Assembly: GCA_027035985.1 (NCBI GenBank)
Contig: JALVTI010000080.1
Location: 1-8,364 of the forward strand
Source of the DNA: Aquificales bacterium
Lineage (GTDB): Bacteria; Aquificota; Aquificia; Aquificales; QOAS01
DNA: 8,364 nt
Direction of reading: 5' to 3'
Position numbers and translations under genes: made by a program. The notes beneath the pieces were generated by a model. The model was not told the DNA's origin, did no database searches, and saw only the letters and a program-made list of their open reading frames with translations. This document shows, piece by piece, positions 1 to 5,168 of the stretch (within the stretch, counting starts at the first letter, position 1; each line of letters starts with the position of its first letter).

Positions 1-236
1 ACTGCATAAGGTAAAATTTCAACCTCAACCAAATAGGTTATTTCTTCCTCCGTTAAACCAAATTTGGGATAGTGAAGAACTTTAATTAACTCTTCAAGTG
101 TTTCGGGACAGAAAATTAATTGAATTTTTCCCTCTTTCCACGCCTTCCTTATGCTTTCTAACCGTCCACCGAATAAGAGAATGGAAATCAAAATGTTGGT
201 ATCTAAAACCACCCTTAATCCTTTTCCCTTGCCCAT
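1..236 (-). CDS. PIN-domain toxin (VapC-like, PIN_3/COG1569 type), C-terminus beyond window
   Basis: I translated this by hand from the ATG at 236-234; 78 codons are present before the window edge. The product is probably a Mg-dependent ribonuclease toxin that cleaves RNA until bound by its antitoxin. The N-terminus reads LRVVLDTNILIS (residues 7-18), the first PIN motif, with D12 as the expected first metal ligand. The segment CPETLEELIKVLHYPKFG (43-60) matches the second PIN region, where E49 is the likely second acidic residue. The remaining catalytic acids lie outside the window. This layout, with a 'YPKFGL' stretch after helix 3, is typical of the PIN_3 group annotated as 'putative toxin component, PIN family'. 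The start codon lies inside the antitoxin gene (22-base overlap), and GAGG sits 7 bases before the ATG, so the two are translationally coupled. The RNA target cannot be read from sequence. Confidence 0.85.
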   Translation of the reverse strand, partial: MGKGKGLRVVLDTNILISILLFGGRLESIRKAWKEGKIQLIFCPETLEELIKVLHYPKFGLTEEEITYLVEVEILPYA

Positions 237-451
237 TTTATAGCCTCGTCAATAACCTTTTTGGTTAAACCTCTCCCTTTTATCTTTTTCCTAATGCTTT
301 CTATGGAGATTTTTGCGGGAATAACCCTTGCGGGAATTAGAACAATTTTCCCGTCTTCTACTTTAACCTCAAAATAATCTGTTTCCGGTATCTGCTTTAA
401 AACCTCCTTGGGTAAGGTTATCTGGTTTTTTGATGTTTTTTTAACTAACAT
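215..451 (-). CDS. AbrB/MazE/SpoVT-type antitoxin
   Basis: A 78-residue antitoxin of the swapped-hairpin fold. Residues 7-19 (SKNQITLPKEVLK) are the classic 'kgQitlPkev' DNA-binding strand of AbrB/MazE proteins, and residues 26-41 (YFEVKVEDGKIVLIPA) form the following hairpin. The C-terminal tail (about 50-78, containing GLTKKVIDEAIKWA) is the part that in this family wraps round and inhibits the toxin. It presumably neutralises the PIN protein encoded directly downstream and represses its own operon as a dimer. The start is well supported: a strong Shine-Dalgarno AAGGAGGT (minus strand, plus coordinates 458-465) lies 6 bases before the ATG. A perfect 7+7 palindrome (468-484) lies directly upstream and is a natural operator. 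Pairing of an AbrB-type antitoxin with a PIN toxin is common. Length is normal and I see no damage. Confidence 0.9.
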   Translation of the reverse strand: MLVKKTSKNQITLPKEVLKQIPETDYFEVKVEDGKIVLIPARVIPAKISIESIRKKIKGRGLTKKVIDEAIKWAREKD

Positions 452-467
452 TTTCTTACCTCCTTAC

Positions 468-484
468 TTCCTTATAGTAAGGAA
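468..484. promoter_or_regulatory. Palindrome upstream of antitoxin gene, candidate autoregulatory operator
   Basis: TTCCTTA-TAG-TAAGGAA is a perfect 7-base inverted repeat with a 3-base centre. It ends only 3 bases upstream of the Shine-Dalgarno of the antitoxin gene. Read on the minus strand it contains TATAAG and TACTAT, both resembling a -10 box, but I find no convincing -35. AbrB/MazE-type antitoxins bind short palindromes that overlap their own promoter, so an operator role is a reasonable inference from position and symmetry. Confidence 0.45.
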
Positions 485-671
485 ACTCCCTAAAGATGGC
501 TTATGATGACTTCTCTTTTGCGGAGCACTCAGGAAAATGGCAAACTCCAAAGGTGAATAAATTGAGAATAAATGACCTATTGGAGTTTTAAGAAAAAAAC
601 GAACTTTAAGGGTCTATAAGCCTTTGTTTCACACTCGGATAGTGTTTAATGTTTAAAGTCCATAGTTTACT
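485..671. other. Divergent intergenic region, non-coding
   Basis: This stretch lies between the antitoxin operon (minus strand) and the small plus-strand gene. Apart from the 542-588 structure, I see a small stem ACACT-CGGAT-AGTGT (631-645) nested inside a longer-range inverted repeat ACTTTAA (603-609) / TTAAAGT (653-659). No reading frame of convincing quality, tRNA or known riboswitch motif is visible. I could not identify a good -35/-10 pair for the plus-strand gene. Confidence 0.4.
542..588. repeat. Inverted repeat enclosing an 11-base tandem direct repeat
   Basis: The outer arms AAACTCCAA (542-550) and TTGGAGTTT (580-588) are perfectly complementary. They continue inward as AGGT (551-554) and ACCT (575-578), with one unpaired base at 579. 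Between the arms, GAATAAAT occurs twice (555-562 and 566-573) at an 11-base period, about one helical turn. Neither strand has a U-run suited to an intrinsic terminator. Another copy of AAACTCC lies at 483-489, beside the antitoxin operator candidate. The arrangement looks more like a protein-binding region between two divergent genes than a terminator. Confidence 0.45.
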
Positions 672-688
672 TTGTTATCTTTTAACAA
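672..688. promoter_or_regulatory. Palindrome before small plus-strand gene, candidate operator
   Basis: TTGTTA-TCTTT-TAACAA is a perfect 6+6 inverted repeat. It ends 2 bases before the GGAGG ribosome binding site of the gene starting at 705. Its placement mirrors the palindrome ahead of the MazE-like gene on the other strand. If the small protein is an antitoxin-like autorepressor, this is its likely site. It could also form a weak hairpin in the mRNA next to the ribosome binding site. Confidence 0.3.
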
Positions 689-690
689 TA

Positions 691-695
691 GGAGG
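691..695 (+). promoter_or_regulatory. Ribosome binding site that fixes the start of the small gene
   Basis: GGAGG lies 9 bases before the ATG at 705. It sets the start at 705 rather than at the in-frame TTG at 672, which has no ribosome binding site and would add 11 residues translated from the palindrome and the binding site itself. Confidence 0.7.
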
Positions 696-704
696 AAGAA
701 AAAA

Positions 705-1010
705 ATGTCCTTAATAATTAATAGGAAATTAGTTAAAAATTTCTATAAAGCAGAGCTGTTTTATAAACTCCACAAAGCTAAAGAGTGTATAAAACTTTTT
801 GAGGCTAAATATGGAAAATCTTTTAAGGAATTTGAAAGGGATGTTAAAACAAATTCTGAAAACTTTGAGGCTTGGGACGATTATATGGAATGGAAATCCT
901 GTATTAAGGAACTTGAAACGGTTAATAAACTTCTAAATGTAATTTCTAATTTAAATTGTTTAAATCTGAATTTTTCAATATTGTACATATTTGCTCTATA
1001 CTTTCAATAA
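705..1010 (+). CDS. Small charged protein, antitoxin-like, probably with an altered C-terminus
   Basis: A 101-residue soluble protein. Residues 30-64 carry the core: KLFEAKYGKSFKEFE (30-44), then FEAWDDYMEWK (54-64). From memory, the pattern 'FExKYGxSFxxFe ... fEaWDDYxEWK' recurs in small proteins of thermophilic bacteria and archaea that sit next to candidate toxin genes, so an antitoxin role is plausible but unproven. The N-terminal part (1-29) is basic and helical and contains no recognisable helix-turn-helix. From about residue 81 (SNLNCLNLNFSILYIFALYFQ region) the character changes to an uncharged hydrophobic tail. That tail is encoded exactly where the gene overlaps, tail to tail, the 3' end of the 804-residue DUF262 gene (946-1010). 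I infer that the original stop and any downstream partner were lost when the DUF262 genes arrived. No partner toxin is present on the plus strand here. The existence of the gene is well supported by its ribosome binding site; its function is not. Confidence 0.65.
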   Translation: MSLIINRKLVKNFYKAELFYKLHKAKECIKLFEAKYGKSFKEFERDVKTNSENFEAWDDYMEWKSCIKELETVNKLLNVISNLNCLNLNFSILYIFALYFQ

Positions 1011-3360
1011 GCTTCTTTTCTTCACAAAGCGGTATAGCATTTTTTAATCTTAATTTATTTTCATTTTCCTTAAATAGGAAATCTAAAGTTAATTTTATGC
1101 TATCTGGTATACTTTCCCTTTTTTCTATAGTTGTAAGAATAATATGCCAACCTCCTTTATAGTATATCTCCATTCTTAAATTTTTACCCTCAATTTTAGC
1201 ACCTTCCATAATAATCTTTGGAGGTATCGATCTGCTACTACTTTCCAAGTAATAACTTATTTGAAAAGGTTTATATATTTTAATCTCTTCTAATCTCCAT
1301 TTTTCTATTCTTTTATCTTCAGGCTTTAATCTAAAATGATTTTTAAAGAAATTCCAACTAAAAAGTTCCCTATGAAAAGAGTTAGTATTTTTTTTGCTTG
1401 GGATAAGTACTCTTTTAGGATTTCTTTCATCTCCCTCTATATAAATTTTCCGATATTTACTATATTTAATTAGTTCTGGATTATCTATAATAAGTGCAAT
1501 CCAATCTTTGCATTTGAAATCTTTATAATTCTCTTGATAATTTTTAATTATATTGCTAAGTTGTATACTTAAATCTTGAGATAGTTCTACTTTATTTAAT
1601 AATTCTTTTAAAACTTCTTTTCTAGAGGAATTTTCAAAAACTTTTATCCAATTATCCAATCGTTCTCTGATATTTTTTTCAAAATTGCAAAATGTTCTAT
1701 ATTGTCTATCTCTTGAAGCTTCTGGCATATAATTCCCAATTGTTAGCAAAGCTCTATAAAGCAAAATTTGGTTGTCTTCTTTTTCTTTAGCAAAATCCCA
1801 AAGATGTTTAAATTTTTCGTAATATTCTTTAAATTTATATATTTTTCCATTGGAAAAATCTATTAAGAAACCGATATATCCCTGCAAATACCAATGTTTT
1901 TCCGCAGCTTCTATAGGTTCTCTCCATTCTGGGTCATTTATTATCAATTTAGCTTTTCTGATTTCTTCTTTTCTCTGTTCTGTTCTAAAGAATGGTAAAT
2001 CATTATCCCTTTTTAAGGTAAAGTCTGTTTCTCGTTTTTCCGCTAACCATTTTAAAAAAGAAGATTCTCCACTTTTTATAAAAGCTTTATTTATTCTTTC
2101 TATAGCTTTAATTGCTTCTATATAATCCCATATAGGTTTAGTATCATATCTTGTATTATTGGCTAAATTGAATAAAACCCTAATGTAGTCATCATCAAAA
2201 TTATATACTAAATACGAAAATACTATATGTAACTTAACTCTTTCCTCATAGGAAGATTTAGATAATGTTTCTTCTGGTTTCTTATCCAATTCTTCCTTAA
2301 AAAGGATATCAATTATAGTTTTAAGAACTATATCTTCCTCTATAAGTTGTAGTTTTTTTTTACTTTTACTTAATTTTTTATGAATTTTCTTTAGAAATTT
2401 TAAAAGATTATTTATTACGGTTTTATCTTTTTCTATTATTTCTATTCCAAAATCTAGAAAAGGATCCTTTTCTATAAAGGATTCTAATCTTTCTTCTGGA
2501 GTTAATTTTTTTAATGTATAAAAATTAAGCAAAGTATGATATAAAAGCGCATAAAAATATCTATCAGCTAATAGAGGAGCCTCCTCAAGTTTATCAGTTC
2601 TCTCTTTTGCTATATTCCAAAATATATCCAAATATTCATTATCAAATCTAGCTTGTTCTACAGGATCCGTTATATATTTATATAATCTAGCTTTAAAATT
2701 TTCAAAATTAGTTAAAGGTTTTCCTCTTGCATTCATTTTTACATATATATCCTCGCCTAAATTGTATTCTTCTAGAGGTAAGAATTTAAACTTAACATTA
2801 TTTTTAATCTTTTCTGGATTAATAATTCCTTTTTCGAATTCTTTTTTAAATTCAGTTTCTATCCATTCAAGCATTCTTAAAACAGCACTTACAGTAGGAT
2901 CTTTTTTCCATGTTTTAAAAAACCAATTAGAGTTTTCTATAGCTTTTACTAAATTTTCGCCATTAGAAATTTTCTCTTTTAATTTTTGCCAATTTTCTTC
3001 TTTTGTTAATTCTTTAAAAAAATCCCTAGACACAGGTCTAAGTTCATAAGAAAAATTTTGCAAAAACTCTTCATATTTTCCGCTTTTCAGCGTTGAATAA
3101 TAATAAAGTAAAAAGACCGTTGTAAGTCTTTGTTGTCCATCTATAGGTTCAAAATCATTGCCTTTAACACTTCCATAAATAAAATCCAAATCTATGAAAC
3201 TATTTATTCCTTCCTTTACATATTTTAGAAACTTTATAGCCTTTACTTTTTCTTGTTCTCTCCCTTGAGCATAATCTCTTTGAATCTTAGGGATTACTAT
3301 CTTATAATGTTCTATTAATTCACCAAAAGTTATTTCTTTGATATTTACATCGTTACTCAT
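946..3360 (-). CDS. DUF262 (GmrS-like) protein without visible HNH nuclease; large partner protein
   Basis: An 804-residue protein with a GmrSD/DUF262 N-terminal domain. Family motifs are clear: IPKIQRDYAQGR (23-34), DFIYGSV (59-65), DGQQRLTT (74-81), YELRPVSRDFF (105-115) and VKMNARGKPLTNFENFK (207-223). In characterised relatives (GmrSD, BrxU, SspE) the QR and DGQQR motifs belong to the NTP-binding and hydrolysing, modification-sensing half of restriction enzymes. The remaining ~580 residues are mostly helical and charged. AEKHWYLQGYIGFLIDF (486-502) and LPFFRTEQRKEEIRKAKLI (455-473) look like segments I associate with other large DUF262-only proteins. I find no EHI...GNLTLL-type HNH motif in the C-terminal half, unlike its neighbour. 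No signal peptide or membrane segment is seen. The ATG has a strong Shine-Dalgarno 9 bases upstream, inside the preceding gene, and overlaps that gene's stop by 8 bases, so the two are co-translated. Very AT-rich. Inferred role: sensor or regulatory subunit of a two-protein restriction system. Confidence 0.85.
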   Translation of the reverse strand: MSNDVNIKEITFGELIEHYKIVIPKIQRDYAQGREQEKVKAIKFLKYVKEGINSFIDLDFIYGSVKGNDFEPIDGQQRLTTVFLLYYYSTLKSGKYEEFLQNFSYELRPVSRDFFKELTKEENWQKLKEKISNGENLVKAIENSNWFFKTWKKDPTVSAVLRMLEWIETEFKKEFEKGIINPEKIKNNVKFKFLPLEEYNLGEDIYVKMNARGKPLTNFENFKARLYKYITDPVEQARFDNEYLDIFWNIAKERTDKLEEAPLLADRYFYALLYHTLLNFYTLKKLTPEERLESFIEKDPFLDFGIEIIEKDKTVINNLLKFLKKIHKKLSKSKKKLQLIEEDIVLKTIIDILFKEELDKKPEETLSKSSYEERVKLHIVFSYLVYNFDDDYIRVLFNLANNTRYDTKPIWDYIEAIKAIERINKAFIKSGESSFLKWLAEKRETDFTLKRDNDLPFFRTEQRKEEIRKAKLIINDPEWREPIEAAEKHWYLQGYIGFLIDFSNGKIYKFKEYYEKFKHLWDFAKEKEDNQILLYRALLTIGNYMPEASRDRQYRTFCNFEKNIRERLDNWIKVFENSSRKEVLKELLNKVELSQDLSIQLSNIIKNYQENYKDFKCKDWIALIIDNPELIKYSKYRKIYIEGDERNPKRVLIPSKKNTNSFHRELFSWNFFKNHFRLKPEDKRIEKWRLEEIKIYKPFQISYYLESSSRSIPPKIIMEGAKIEGKNLRMEIYYKGGWHIILTTIEKRESIPDSIKLTLDFLFKENENKLRLKNAIPLCEEKKLIESIEQICTILKNSDLNNLN

Positions 3361-5167
3361 TATTTTCTTCCTCCTTTAAGAAATCTTTTAATGTACTTTC
3401 AATAATATTGGTATATTCATTCATATCTTCTTTATCCCACACGATAAGAAGTTTAGATCCTTTTAAAGGATACTTCATAAAAACATTCTTGGTTCCTAGT
3501 GGAATATAAGCTCCATTTAATTCTTCTTCTATTATTATTTTTCTTTTCTTAAAAAAGAAATAATTTTTCAATTTCTTATTCAATTTATCACTAAGAAGGG
3601 TTAAATTCCCAATATAATCTTTTTCACCTTCATTTGGAGAAAACTTATCAAATAGTTTATTGAACACCTTTTCTATTTTTTCTCTATTATCCGTCGATAA
3701 AACTTCCTCTATCTCAGATTTTAAATCCTCTATTTCGGGATCTTTCTCATAATAATTTTTTAAAATTCCTCTTTTTTCATCTAAGTTTAGATTTTCAGGT
3801 TTTACAGGATTAATATGTTCTATAGTCCATTTTTGAGATTTATGTAAGTGAAAAGGAAATCTTAAATACATCTCGCCTTGTAGGTTTTTATTTGCTTGTA
3901 TGGTTAAAACTATATTAAAAAGAAATAATATGTTTTCCAATTTTTCTTTATCTTCAGGATAAGTTAAACTTCTTAGCTCGCCTCTGGAAGTTTTTATTTT
4001 TTCTTCTTTTATTTTTTCTCGTAGAAATCGCTTAAATTCTTTCCTATTATTTGCTTGAAAGTTTCTAATTATTTGCTTAATAACTTCGTTCCTTTGTATT
4101 TTATTGCTTTTATCTTTAGCATTAATTAAAAAACCTATAAGATGGTAAAGTTCGTTATCTTCATAGAATTCTTCTAGAATGCGAAAATAATATTTAACCA
4201 TATCCCAAATTTCTTTTATAATTTTTTGTTGGGTCTCCTTACTTTTATTTCTTAATGCTTCATAAAATATGTAAAAACTTTTTCTTTCGTCGTCTTTCCT
4301 TAAATTCTTAAGTCTATTTTTTGCATCTTTTACTTCTTTTATATTTTCATCCTCAGCGACTAGCTCAAATAAAATGTCTATTCTGGTAGGCTTTCTATAA
4401 TTGCTTTTACCATAAATAAATCCCCAAAATCTATTATCTTGAAGCTTAGTTTCTATATTGTCCCATTCACTTATTAAAAGAGTTTTTTCATCCTCATTTT
4501 CCAGAGGTAACAAGAATAGAGCCTTTATAAGTTCTGAATTCGTTAGAGGTATTTTTCCTATATTTAAACGAGTGAATATTTGAATTTCATCTTCTTCTGG
4601 AACTTCATACCAAATAAATTTAATATCTTTCTTGGGTGTAAAACCCAATAAAATTTCCGCGAGTTGTCTTCCTGTTATGGCTCTTTCCTCAGTTTTTCTT
4701 TTAATCCATTCTTTTATTGTTTTGTAGGCATTATACATATGCCAGTAATCTAAATTTTGTTTTGCTTTACTTTCATCCTGGTCTTCTATAGAAGAAAGAA
4801 AATCTTTACTACCAGGTCTAATTTCATAATCTATTTCGTAAAATTTCTCAATTCCATATTCTTCTTTTATTATTTTTTCCAGAGCTTTAAGTATAAGTAA
4901 TATGGTAGTTAATCGTTGTTGCCCATCAATAACTCTATAAATATTCTTTTTCTCTTTCAGACTTTTTTCCTCATCTCTTTTAACTACTAAAGGTTGAAGG
5001 CAATAGAAGGAATTACCCTCCTGAGAGGATTGTTGCTTAAAATCCAGAAGATCTTCTAATAAATCTTCGGTTTCTCTTTCTGTCCAACGGTAACCTCTCT
5101 GGTATGAAGGAATTACAAACTTATAGTTTCCTTTTACCAGTTCATATATAGATTTTAAACTACTCAT
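3353..5167 (-). CDS. DUF262-DUF1524 (GmrSD-type) endonuclease
   Basis: A 604-residue protein fusing both halves of a GmrSD-type modification-dependent restriction enzyme. The N-terminal DUF262 domain shows IPSYQRGYRW (19-28), DGQQRLTT (81-88), YEIRPGSKDFL (114-124) and FTRLNIGKIPLTNSELIKAL (198-217). The C-terminal DUF1524 domain shows WTIEHINP (447-454, with catalytic-type H451), IGNLTLLS (519-526, N521) and then N530, N535, FFF (537-539) and K/R residues (540-543), the expected HNH order. In this family the nuclease cuts invading DNA carrying modified bases or backbone, with NTP use governed by the DUF262 domain; which modification is unknown here. Its ATG lies one base after the alaS stop (TAA-T-ATG), with no Shine-Dalgarno, implying reinitiation by ribosomes ending alaS. 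The next gene overlaps its end by 8 bases. Composition is far more AT-rich than alaS, suggesting transfer. The domain call is firm; the defence role is inferred. Confidence 0.9.
   Translation of the reverse strand: MSSLKSIYELVKGNYKFVIPSYQRGYRWTERETEDLLEDLLDFKQQSSQEGNSFYCLQPLVVKRDEEKSLKEKKNIYRVIDGQQRLTTILLILKALEKIIKEEYGIEKFYEIDYEIRPGSKDFLSSIEDQDESKAKQNLDYWHMYNAYKTIKEWIKRKTEERAITGRQLAEILLGFTPKKDIKFIWYEVPEEDEIQIFTRLNIGKIPLTNSELIKALFLLPLENEDEKTLLISEWDNIETKLQDNRFWGFIYGKSNYRKPTRIDILFELVAEDENIKEVKDAKNRLKNLRKDDERKSFYIFYEALRNKSKETQQKIIKEIWDMVKYYFRILEEFYEDNELYHLIGFLINAKDKSNKIQRNEVIKQIIRNFQANNRKEFKRFLREKIKEEKIKTSRGELRSLTYPEDKEKLENILFLFNIVLTIQANKNLQGEMYLRFPFHLHKSQKWTIEHINPVKPENLNLDEKRGILKNYYEKDPEIEDLKSEIEEVLSTDNREKIEKVFNKLFDKFSPNEGEKDYIGNLTLLSDKLNKKLKNYFFFKKRKIIIEEELNGAYIPLGTKNVFMKYPLKGSKLLIVWDKEDMNEYTNIIESTLKDFLKEEENNE
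3370..3376 (-). promoter_or_regulatory. Shine-Dalgarno inside the end of the nuclease gene, serving the 804-residue gene
   Basis: AAGGAGG on the minus strand lies 9 bases before the ATG of the large DUF262 gene. It is embedded in the codons for the acidic C-terminal tail (KEEENNE) of the nuclease gene. It gives the second gene a strong initiation signal of its own, whereas the nuclease gene ahead of it has none, so the partner may be made in excess over the nuclease. Confidence 0.7.
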
Positions 5168-5168
5168 A

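Noticed and set aside
620..660. GTTTCACACTCGG-type string resembling part of a CRISPR repeat
   Set aside because: It occurs once; there is no repeated unit or spacer pattern in the window.
672..704. Upstream TTG start for the small plus-strand gene
   Set aside because: It would translate the palindrome and the Shine-Dalgarno; the ATG at 705 has GGAGG at good spacing.
949..965. ATTTAAA-TTG-TTTAAAT palindrome at the end of the 804-residue gene as a shared terminator
   Set aside because: The stem is pure A/T and no U-run follows on either strand in the right position; it also encodes the last residues of the gene (repeated Leu-Asn codons).
1850..2125. Plus-strand open frames opposite the 804-residue gene (also 956-1162 and 2762-3049)
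   Set aside because: Antisense frames in AT-rich coding DNA; no ribosome binding site or recognisable domain.
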